From contig NC_090711.1 in the NCBI RefSeq assembly GCF_040954835.1, forward strand, positions 3,107,501 through 3,171,500: DNA of 64,000 nucleotides. Direction: 5' to 3'. The translations under genes and the position numbers were made by a program. The notes below the pieces were generated by a model that saw only the letters and a program-made list of their open reading frames with translations, ran no database searches and was not told where the DNA came from. Source of the stretch: Lepisosteus oculatus. Lineage: Eukaryota > Chordata > Actinopteri > Semionotiformes > Lepisosteidae. Below are positions 38,220 to 50,200 of the stretch, piece after piece; the first letter of the stretch is position 1; each line of letters opens with the position of its first letter.

Positions 38220-41200
38220 CTGGGAGAGAAAGGCAGAGACCGGGGATTATCACTGGCCACACGGGTAACATTGAAGTAATACATCCTACAGCTCAGCCAT
38301 AAACTGCAACTGAGGGACAAATTCACTTTCTTATTTTTCACAGCTGAGGCACAGTGGGGCCGTCCTGCAAGGGGTGGACTCTACCTTCTTTGCAGCTGTC
38401 TCCTCCTCCACGCCGTCCCCCACGACGACGTACACCGCTCTGCGGCCAAACCTCTGGGCCACTCGCTCGAAACAGCTGTCCTTCCCTGGGGACACAGACG
38501 GAGCGTGGCGGTAACACACCCATCCTTGACTGAAAACCCAGACCCAGCGGGGGTCCAGCACAGCTGTCTTTAAATGATCACTCCTGTCTGGTGCCCAGGG
38601 GGGGACTTCTTGAGCTGACCCCCATCTGCCCTCTGACCCCCCACCCCCCGAGCCTCACCTGTCTTGGTAGCACTGTAGATGTTCTCTATGGGGAAGGCTG
38701 TGCCCAGCCCGTACAGCAGGACCTTGGATATCGCTGGGATCAGCTGGGTCGTGGTCACCAGCACATTCACACAGTTCGGCCTAGAGGACGCAATCAGAAT
38801 TCGGATCTTACAAGGAGCTCCTTTCAGGGTGATGGCGCTATGAATCATGGGAATGTGAGTATTAATTGGCTCCGGCTGTCTCGAAGTGCTCGAAAGCAGG
38901 GCTGTCTAAACAGGGCTGTGGAGCCATTATGCAGCAACATTCAAATACAGCACTACCGCTACATTTCACCACTGAAACAGGAGGTGTATATGTGCGTCTT
39001 GCAAGGAACAGCCTTGCTACCCAGAATCGTACTGTAGAACTCCATAACACCCCCTGCTGGACAGTACTGAAAAGTGCAAGCTGCACAGCAGTAAACAGGC
39101 GCTCTGGCGCTCCTCGTTCACCTGGAGTTGATGAGGGCCAGGGCCTTCAGCGCGTGGGTCAGCCACAGGTCGGTCAGCACCTCCATCTCCCTCCGCAGCT
39201 GAAGCCACTCCTCCCGTTTGGGGCTGCCCAGCAACCCTGCCAATCACAAGACAACAGACCCTTGACTGACAGCACCAGCCGACCAATGGGATGCCTGTCA
39301 ACATGGAAGGTGTGAACTGTGCGTCAGGCAGCTCCCCAGCCCACAGCTCAGGACAGAGAAGGCAGTCCGCTTCCTCTGCTTTTGTTTTTATTCTCCGTAT
39401 GGGTTTGCTCCTGCTTTCCTCCCTGGACTTGCCTCCTACGTTGTTCTTGTAGGTGTTGTAGACTTCCTTGACTCGGCGGTACCGGAACGCCAGCTTCCTC
39501 ATCCAGTCGACCCCGCCGTGAACCCCCGACCCCAAGCAGAGCGTGGCGCCCCCTGCTGGGCTCTGGAAGCCATCGGCTGCAAAGTTGTACGTGCTGGAAG
39601 ACAGGGGGAGAGATCGGTTCCTTCACACTGCGCTCTCACAGCTCTTCCAGGCAGGCAAGCTAGGGGGCATTTTGAGGGCAAGGCGCTTTTTTGCTGTTTC
39701 TTACAAACACAACAACAAAAAGCCCTTCAGTTCCAAGTTTACGGCGGTCAGTGACTCATTCCGTGCACCAGACTGAAAAAAAAATAGTTAAAAAACTGAA
39801 CGTGCAAATAATTAAAAAAAAAAATTGACAGGTGTGACCGCAAAGACATGACTGCTTGATGCCTCGCCTTAGTGATTTGCGGCAGAACTCCCTGAACTCG
39901 GAGAACAATCGCAGTATCTTCTTACCCTCTCACATGGTTACTCAGCAGGGTTGCGTCCCAGAAACAAGGTGTGATGTGTCTGCCTAACAGCTCCTATAAG
40001 CAGTGGCATATGGGTATTTTACCCCTGAACTCCGTGTGAAAGCAGTGATGCGTCTCAGCAACAGTGCTGAGGCCACAGCAGAGCGGAGACCACCCCCCCA
40101 GACGGTCCCACTCCCCCCACCAGAGGTCCTGATCTCCCCCAGGCTGTGAAAAATGAGCCACAGGCAGCATTGCCCCACTACACACACACACACACTCTCG
40201 TGCCACTCAGATTTCACACACTCCAGCCCAGACAAAACATGCATTCCTCAGTCCAAAAAAAAAGTCTCTGGGGAGGTTTGCAAATATTGATTTCAAATGT
40301 CTTGGAACATGCTCCCCTTACTCCCCTGCTTTCAATAATTGTAATTCCGATGCCATTTATGCTCATGAATATGGTAACTCAGAGTAACAGTAGCAATAGG
40401 AGAAAAATGCTGCTGTGAACTACAAAACAGCTTTCGCCGGTGAAAACTCACCCGCAGGACAGGAGTTTAAGCAATGGGAAAGTGCATTTACAACTGGGGA
40501 GCGGGGAGGGCTTCTTTACACAAAGGGTTGTGGGGGTCTGGAACAAACTACACAGCCCACACCCTGGCTTCTCAATAAATGGATAGTTGAGACCGGTGGA
40601 ACACTTGGCCGCAAGCAACCAAACCCTCAGTGGCCCTCTCTTTGTCTGTAAGCTTTTAGCGCCTCATGAAAGTGCCGTCACTTGTTCAAGCTGAGAGCTC
40701 TGCCACAGATGCTCCGCTGAAAGCCGGACAGATCCACTCAGTCTGGGGGAGCTAATTGGACTACAGCAGGATCCTGTGTGGCTGACGGGTCAGGAGTCAG
40801 GACAGAGCCTCTCTGGCTGCAGGGTTCTCCGAGCCCCTGAGCAGATGAGCCTGGACAGGCAATTTAAGGCCACTTTGCAGGGAGTGGGAGACCATCCCCA
40901 GGGCAACAAAGAGGCCAGCCAGCGCGATGCTATCTGTCTGACAGATGGTTTATTAATTACCCTGCACCTCTGCCGGCTTCACGGTAGCGCAACATTTGGT
41001 GGAGGAGGGTTGTAAAACCAGGCCCGGAGCAGGTGTGGCGAGGGGGCGTCTGGGGGAGACCAGGGTAAAAGCAGATTTAAACACCAAAGACCGGAGTACA
41101 TGGGCACGAAAGGTAACTAGACCTGAATTTGATGCAGGCGCCCATGCCACCCTGTCTCACAACTGCAGGTGACAGGTGCCTTGGGGGGTTTCACGTATTA

Positions 41201-44200
41201 AACTGGACATGTCGCTCGATTAAATCACTCGGCTGACAGTGAAAGATGAACCAGAGGACACGGGCGGAACCTACGCGCAAGCATGTCCAATACTGATAAC
41301 AGGAGGCACTTCTTTACACTATGGGTGGCGGGAGCGTGGAACAAGCAGCCCAGCCATGTCATTGAAACCGTTACCGTGGCTTCTTTCAAGATCGTGGATC
41401 AGACCAGGGATCCATGATCTACTAACTGCCAAAGGGGCTAGAGGAGCCCAGTGGCCTCCTCTCGAGTGTAACTGTTGTCACGCTCGTCCTGTGCGCCCTG
41501 AGAGACCACCAGCTGACGTGAGCTGGTGGGAGGAGAAAGGAGACCAGAAAAGAAAAAAAGGCACAAAGCAAGGAGGAAAATGAAGCAGCAGGGAAAGGAG
41601 TAAAGCCAGAGTAAAGCAGGAGCTGTGGGGGCTGTAATTGCCAGCAAAGCGACCTCCCCCACCACCCAACAAACCCCACCCCCAGGACAGCGCAGCACGG
41701 ATCAGCTTTCAGGAAAATCTGTACCTCAAGTCCTGCCCATTGTCATCCGAGGCCACGTCGTCAATATGAACTTGGTCACATTCCTAGGAAATTAAAGGAA
41801 ACAGGAAATATTAGTAACGGGGATCCATTTTCACTCCTCCAAGGCGCTGTGCAGGAACAGGTTTTCGCTGTGGAGAGCTGGAGGGGGAGAGAGAGAGAGA
41901 GAGAGAGTGGGCGAGAGGCGGCCCGACAAGACGAAAGACATTCTGGCGCCTTTGTCACCCTGCGACACGAGGAAGGTGGCAGCTCACCTTCTGAACCCGA
42001 CGCCACCTCGCCCCCGGTAAAACCCACAATGAGACTCTGCAAAACCGCCGAGACACTAGGGCACCTGCCACAGGCTCCCCGAGCCAGACAGCGAGAGCAG
42101 CGTGCACTCAGAAAGCAATGCACGCACTGCCTGCGATCACCAGGTTTGCACTGAACCAGCACCCTTCCCTCTCGCGCTACGCTAGGGCGACAGGCCGGAG
42201 ATCGGCACAGGCCACCCTGGAAGAGCTCAGGCTGCATGGCCTCTCCATAAAAAAAAAAGCTGCCCCTCAGCTCCCAGAATCCCTTGGCTAGGGCCTGGGC
42301 CACCCCCTGCTCCCTCCGTGTGTGGACGGGCCCTGAACTCCCAGAATCCCCTGTGTGGAGGGGCCCCGGAGTGCCTCTGCCCCGACACTCTGTGCTCAGG
42401 CCTGCTTTTCTCATTCCCCCTTCCCCTCCGCTCCCCCACTCGGGAGCCTTTCGCGCTGCTGTAGCAAAATGACATCTTCCGCTACTGTCAGCCAGAAACG
42501 GAGCAAGACGCGACCTCATCTACTGTCACGTCTCTCAGCCTGCCGGCCTGCCCGGACCGCACTGCTGCGCCCTGACCCATGCTGTCCGGTGTCCGGCCCG
42601 GACAGCCGGCCTCTTGAAGACCCTGCCTCCTGAAAAACCGTTCTCGTCCTTCAGATCCTCCTGCAGGGAGGCAAAAGGGAGATCTGTACTTGTACGCATC
42701 TGGAACGAGCAAGAGAACTTCTCTTTTAAAAAGACAGTAGATTTTAAATCCCTGCACCAAGCGTCTTCATGCTTCCTTTGCAGGTTTTGGATGAAATCGC
42801 AAGACTCTAGACAGTGCATAATACATTTGCTTTTAAAAGGGGTTCAGTTTTCCAAAACTTGGTTTATGGTGTTTTAAACTCTGAACTCTTCCCAGCTTGG
42901 AACGCCTCCTAATCCTCCCATGAGTTATTTTGCCTCTGGCAACACCCTGGCTACGCTGACAGGCTGAATAGAAGCTTTTATAAATTATAATGTCTTACCG
43001 TAAACACATGTGCAGCAATAGGCCACCGCAATGATAAGCAACAGCAATTACAGAGACAAAAGGCTTCATTAAAAACTTGTCTGCAAATAATTGCTTTGGC
43101 CTCCTTCCCTGGAAAGAGTTCTTCAATGGGACTAATCGCGTCTGCAGAAACAGACACACACCTCTAATTAACAACCTCGGAGTGGGTTTTCCTGCTGAGG
43201 CCTGGGGTGAGTTTTAATCCCTTTCTTTGTAAGTACAAGAAAGTGGAATGTGAAAGAAAAGGGCTTCTCAGTCCAAAGCCCTCTGCTCTTCCTTCTCAGC
43301 TGGGACTTCAAAGCACACGCACAGAGCTTTCCGAAAGCTCCTTCTTGGACATCAGAGAAGGAGGTCAGACCACAGAGAACTAAGAGAGACCCTGACCACA
43401 AGACTGGGGATGGGTTTAAATAACAGGAACCACAGAATCAAGCAGAGCAGAACTGTCCAACTCTGGTCCTCAAGGGCTCTGTCCAGCAGGTGTTGTAAGT
43501 CTCCTTACACCTCTAGCTTCTTAAGAACAAGGAAAGGCTTAAGCTTGCCTAACTAAGCAGATGAGGAGTTCAATTAGGTAATTAAGGGCTCAGGTGGAAA
43601 GAAAACCAGAATCCTCCAGGACCTGTAGTGTCGTTGTGTACCTCTGCAGTAGAGTCTGGGTGAGTATGGGCACAAACACAAAAGATCATATTTCATGGCT
43701 ATCTAGGATACCAAAATTTCTGGCAGTATTCAGATGTATTTATCACTGGACATGGAAATCAACAACACAAAACAATGGGTTGTTTTTCATTTATAGTTGA
43801 GCATCGATATCCCCCCCAATCCTGGAATCTCTCAGATCTTGTGGATGTCAATGTATCCTGGACTCTTAAATACCTTATAGTTCACTTCATTGACCCGCAT
43901 AACCATGGTTTGCAGGTCTTTTGACAGAGAGGATGTAAAGTTACCTAATCAAACCGGTTGGACTGAGGCTCTTCCAGGGCCAGGAGTGGTAACCCCTGCT
44001 CTAGAGAGTCATGTGGAAGAGCACATGCATTAACTATTGTGCTATGTAACTTGTTCCGCATTCTGAAACTTAAGGAGTTTTCGACAGGCGTGCCAAACAC
44101 TGCCCGGTAGCCATCCGGATCCCTCTACATAGCCTGGGATCAGGTATTCTCCACGCTGGAAAGGTGAGCCAGAGGTTCTATTAGAGACACGCGTCGCTCC

Positions 44201-47200
44201 AGAATAAGCGCAGACAGCCCTCACCTCCAGGTCGTTGAAGAAGAGGCGAGAATCCGCGAGGTTGAAAATCATCTCCTCCATCCACAGTCCCAGAGAAACA
44301 GCCTTGGAAGAGTCCTGATGGGGCGGCACACAGCAGAGTTACACACCTCTCCCAGCGCAAACACAGTGCCGGACAGTCTCCGGCTTGTCCGGCCTACTTC
44401 CACCACCCCGCTCCTGAGACCCCAATCACAAACCCCATCTGAACTCAAGCTGGAGCAAAAAACAGAAGAGACAGTGTTCCTCCTGGACCAGGGTTCACTG
44501 TTCTAAAGCAAGAATTCCACCATTTAAAAGTTCTGTGGCACCAGATGTAAAAAAAAAAAGAAATCAAGAGAGAAAAGAACCAGTCCAAACAATTATAACC
44601 TAGCCATTATTACAGTGAGTGAAATTCCCCGTCTCAAACAACTTGCATTTCTACAATCAGCCAGCAGAGGGGAAAAACAGGCCAGTCAGGAGGCAACTTA
44701 AAGGTTAATCGGTGGAGTTGTGGGTACTGAATGCAACAGAATTCTGTTCCACGCTGAAGACTTACACCAATGTGTCAAATCCTGAGGATTTTCTGAATTG
44801 CAAAGATGTATCCACAAACTTCAACTTGAACACAGAAGGCTCATTTGAAACAGGTACATGGTGGAATCCCCTTCACAGAGATCCTTCAAAAAGTACCTTG
44901 ACAGCGTGCGTTTACCTGCAGGGAGCTATCAGCCCAAGAAGCAAAATGGCCTTCATGACTTTAACACAGCGAGGCCGGCCCTCACTGTGTAACTCATGCT
45001 CACGCCGAGACTGCGGCACTTACAGTCCTGAAACTTTCACCTGCTTGAGGCACAACAAGGACTCCGCCAGCCAGTCCATGGCATGGTGTAAGACTTGTTA
45101 ACCTTTCAGAGCAAGCGCGATCAGCCTGTGCCTTTTCAACCACTCATGCCCAAGCACCCCAGCTGGACAGAGGAGAGGCACAGGTCCCCGATCCCATGAC
45201 CTTGAGAGGGCAGAACCGACCCCGGTCAGCGCCGTGTCCGTTTTCTGAAGAACACATGAATCGCCAGCGCGACAGGGCACTTCGTCTTCCTGTCAGTGCT
45301 CACAGTCTTGAAATGACAGAACCGGTTTACCTGCCTTTTGGGAAGTCTGGTTACCTCCGCGTCAATCATTCTGGATTTCATGACCCTGCTTATAAAGTTT
45401 TGAGGTTTGAGCGTGCAGGGTTCCCCCCCCCCCGAAAGGAGCAAAAAAAAAATATGCAAAAACAACACCTCCGAGAGGAGTAGCTACAGTTTAGGAAGGA
45501 GAGTAAACAGCCCTGTGCTTTGAGCTGCGTGCCAGGTGAGGTAGCAGCTCCTGGTAGGATGCTGGCAGCCTGTCAAGCTGTGGGTGTCAGCCAGAGGTGA
45601 GAACAGGATTAGTGCTCGGGGGCTGACAACCCTGCTCTCCTCCTAGTGATCCAGAAAGAACAGCAGCTTTGTAAAACGACACGGGGGGAGGGCGGGCAGG
45701 AGGACAGGGGCTGCTCAGGTTTAATTAGGATAATTACCGAGGATCTCCTGCCAATGAGCGACGCCCAGCTTGCTGCTGTCAGAACGTCTTTTTTTTTTTT
45801 TAAAAAAAAGAGGCTCTCGGTTAGCAATTACAGCGTGGCATTTTGAAAAGTGAGGTGCGGTAAAGGTTTGCTCCCCAAGGCCTTTGTGCTCGCTTCCCCC
45901 TGTGTTTAGGGCAGAGAGGAGGTGGGAGGTACCGGGAAGAGCAGACGGACACGGTGACCCGCGATGTGTTGGGAGGAATCCTGGGATTGCACGGTAGGAG
46001 CGTCTCGAGACACTCAGTCAGTAAGGGGCTCAGATCTGGCCAGCAGAGCAGGACGCACTGGGCTGCAAGAGTTTGAAGGGTTGTGCAATGGGACACCTTT
46101 TAAGGCCAGATCCTTCCTTTTTGCTCCTGTCTCTCGTTCGCACCCCGGAGAGACTGTGCACTTGTTTACCACAACAGTGTTTCTCTCCGGATTCACAGGA
46201 GGAGCTGCTGGAGAGACTAGGACACGGGGAGAAAACCTGGGATTTTTTTCTTTAAAAAAAAAAAAGAGAGATCCTCTTTCTTTAAGAATGGAAACCCGAA
46301 CTAAAACAAACAAAGTTCCTTGTCTGGCAGGCTCTGGAATCGTTATAAAGCGAAGCAAATTATTTTTTTTTACCTAACAGAGCTTGAATTATCTCTATAT
46401 AAATCACCTCGAAGCTTTCTGTTTTTGTTTCCTTTTTCATCTCTTATTTTTTTTGTTTTTTTTATAAATGGTTTCTGTGTGTCTGTGGTTTGATGGCAGA
46501 GCGTGTCGAATCGCAGCTCACTGGTTCAGCAGGAAGACCTTGTGGGAGGAATAAGGTATTTGGCACATCAACTAATGTCATCTCTCCCACTCCCTTCTCC
46601 TCTTAATGACAAAAAAAGAACACATCGCGCTCACACAGGAATCCAGTGTTCCTCTGTAATCCATTTGCATTGCATTTTGTCGGAAAAACCAGCAAGGGAT
46701 CGTGGGAATTCAAAACATTTCCCCAGCCAAGAAAAAGAAACAGGGCCATTGTTCTTCTGTCAGCTGCTGCGAAGCCTGCGTTGAGCTCCGTCAGCTGTCA
46801 ATCAAATCCAGGCGCCCTGTGAGTGACAGCGGAACCACATGGGTTGCTGGCACCTCTGGGAGGGCCCCCCCCCGTTCACAAAAGCTCTAAAACTGCAGCT
46901 GACTAAAATCGGCGTCTGGGCTGCTTAGAAACTTCTTGCTAACAAAACAAGACAAGCAGCCTTTGTGCATCTTCCCCTCGCCACCCGTCAATAATAATAA
47001 TAATAATAATTGCTTACACTTATATAGTGCTTTTCTGGACACTCCACTCAAAGCGTTTTACAGGTAATGGGGATCCCCTCCACCACCACCAGTGTGCAGC
47101 CCCACCTGGATGATGTGCCAGTCCGCTCCCCACACACCAGCTCTCAGTGGGGAGGTGAGCAGAGTGATGAAGCCAGTTCAGAGATGGGGATTATGAGGAG

Positions 47201-50200
47201 GCCATGATTGGTAAGGGCCAATGGGAAATTTGGCCAGGACGCCGGGGTTACACCCCTACTCTTTTTGAGAAACGCCCTGGGATTTTTAATGACCACAGAG
47301 AGTCAGAACCTCGGTTTTACGTCTCATCTGAAGGATGGTGCCCGTTTACAGTATAGTGTCCCCGTCACTACACTGGGGCATTAGGACCCACATGAGCCGC
47401 AGGGTGAGCGCCCCCTGCTGGCCCCACTAACACCTCTTCCAGCAGCAACCTTAGTTTTTCCCAGGAGTCTCCCATCCAGGTACTGACCAGGCTCACGCCT
47501 GCTGAGCTCCAGTGGGCTGCCAGCTGCGAGTTGCAGGGCGACATGGCTGCTGGCCATGAAACCATGGAAAACCCATCACAGCACAGGAAATCTCCACAGC
47601 GTGGTCTTTGTTACTCCAAATCCCCTTCGCTCTTCAGGCCCTTGGCAGCTGACCGCTGTGGACATGACTGGGCTAAACATTTATTTATTAATTAATTAAA
47701 GACTTTAATGAGGTCAATTACCTTGCCGAACCGAGAGGCAAAAGTTCCAGTGAGCAGGGAGTGAAAAACGATGATGGTCTCATCCAGGTCCCACACAAAC
47801 ACGCGCTGCAGAGTAGAAACCACACACATACTCTATTACAGCAGTGTTAGAAGGTGTGTTTAATATGAAAGACTGGAGGTTGCTGGTTCAAAGCCTAACT
47901 TTTCCACTGGCTCACTCCGTCAATACGAATAAGTTATTGATCCCCCTTGTGCTCTGTCCTTTGGACAGATTTACAGCTGAGGGTCTATGGTAATCGATTC
48001 ACCCTTCGAATAAAATGCATTCGTAGCATTATTACAATTATTATTATTCAGAAATTGGATCCCCGTGCAAATGAAGATTCCTCTTTCAGCCAAAAATGAA
48101 AAATTAAAGTTAAGAAGTCAGAAGTTTCTTTTCCCAGCAACAGAAATTCATTAAGAAAAACAACTTATGCATCCATTTAAAAACATTTCCTCCATTTATT
48201 ATATATAAGCGAACGGAACCGAATGTTTCACACACATCCCAGTGGACCTGTGCAGAATAGCTCTGATGCCAGGTTTTGAATGAGAACAGCTTATTCTTCA
48301 GCCTTTCCTGTTTCTTTTTTTCCTCTCTTATTTCAACAGAGGGGGCTGGTTCAGGCCAGAACGCCCCAGAGCAGAGGGAGAGCAGTGAGCGAGCTGGGAC
48401 AGCTCTCTGTCTGGAGAGCTTGCACGAGTGGGGCCATGACCTCACCTCGATATCGGAGTCCAGGGGGGGCGCGGGATCGCTGGTCCTCTTCCTGCCGCGG
48501 AGCTTCCCATCCGAAGGTCTCCGAGCGGGACCCCCATCCAGCTCCTTGCTGGGGGTGGGAGGGCTCGGCGGGGGGTGGTACTCTCCTGACACACACACAC
48601 ACACGGACAAACAACTCAGTTCGCTTTGTTACATTCTCTGGAAATCACGGTCCACAGCAGGACAGCAAAGCAACAGAGAGCTGGAAGACAGAGGGTGACG
48701 ACAGGACAGGCCACATGGTGCGCCCTGGAGGGCGGGACTTCCTTCTCACCTGCTAGTGACTCTGGGCTCTGATTGGTGGCAGCAGGGGGGTGTTCCGGGT
48801 GCTGGTAGGGTATCGCCGTGGTGATGGCGGACGGGCTGACGTTACTGGCTGTGAGGTAGGGGGCGTTGTAGTGCGAACTGTAGTAAGGGGAATACTGGCT
48901 TTGGCTGAAGGTAGGGTAGGCAGTGAAGTCCTGCAAAAAATGAGAAGCAAACAAACAATCTCAGCAATACATCCTCCAGCAACTGAAATAACGTATTAAG
49001 AAGTTATGGGATTTACCCATGTTTGATTGGCAACGTCAGTTCTCAAAACCATAATTGGCCTCTTCATTGCACAATTGAACTAATTACTTGCTTAACCAAG
49101 CCAAGTTGAAGCATTGGTCTTGATTTGGAACTGAAATAAAGGTGTGAGTCATGCAGGACTGGGCATTGCCTTGAATATCCTCCTCTGGATGTTCTTGGAA
49201 CATTTACAGTGGTTTTCAATCATCACCAAGCCATGCTTGATCTGGGATTGCATCCTGAATTGGTCTGATGGCCTACCGTTCCCCAAACATTGAAACTGAA
49301 AATAAATCACAGCCATAGTAGGTTACAGATTAAAGAGCCCAGAAAATGGCTTCCAGCGCATAGATCAATTTATAATTTACAAGTTCATTAACTAATTTAC
49401 AGTCAGTTCTTTAATTTATATTTAAATGTATTCATTAAGACAGATTATAAAACCAATGTCAAGGAAACATGCCCCAAGTGCCCCCCCACACCGGCTCCGC
49501 CCCTCTCACAACTGAGCCAATCACAGGACAGGAGGAGGAGCTTACCTGCTGGGTGGGGCTAAATGGGGTTGAGCTGCAGATCCCATTGGGCCCTTGGAAA
49601 ATGCCAGAGGAAATACTGCTGCCTACAAAATAATTGAAACAAAATAAAAAATAAAATTAATATGGTTTGACTTGAGTGTGTGAATTCATCCATAAGTTAG
49701 CTCACAGACAGGTCAAGAGACACAAATCCGCTTTGTTGGCCTGGGTGGCCCAGATCAAAACAAAACGTTCACACTTGCAACTTTTCTTTGCAAATAAGAA
49801 ACTGTGCTTTTTTTGCCTCAGGATTTTTATCCAAGGCTATAAGTTAAAGTAAACGGTTGCTGGAGTATACATTGAGGCTTTTAATCTAAGATGGGCCTTT
49901 TGGTACGTGACCAGACTAACGACTAACGAAAGCAGAGAAGCACATACTGCAATAGAGCTGTACACAGACCTAACAGGGAGCAGCAGCACTATGGGGAATC
50001 AATGACTTTGAGCACCTGATATTCTTTCAAATTATAGTAATTCTGTAGTAATGATTAAATGTAAACTACCTGCAAATCATTTTAGAGCCTTTTTTAAACT
50101 GAGCTGCTGAATTTACATTTATATTTTATTACACACTCTGTTTTTATAGAACTGTGGCTGGCACACAGTTTTCATCCCAGCCACTAGAGGGCATTACTTT

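Larger units (their letters stand above)
44315..47721 (-). other. eya2: eya2 intron (3.4 kb)
   Basis: Holds the full-length repeat A copy 5 (47008-47557) and enhancer-like sequence at 46580-46840. No exon recognised. Confidence 0.7.

Noticed and set aside
39425-39441. gtagga as the donor after KNN in eya2
   Set aside because: Leaves phase 0, which cannot join the next exon in frame; the GC donor four bases further into GGAG-gcaagt does.
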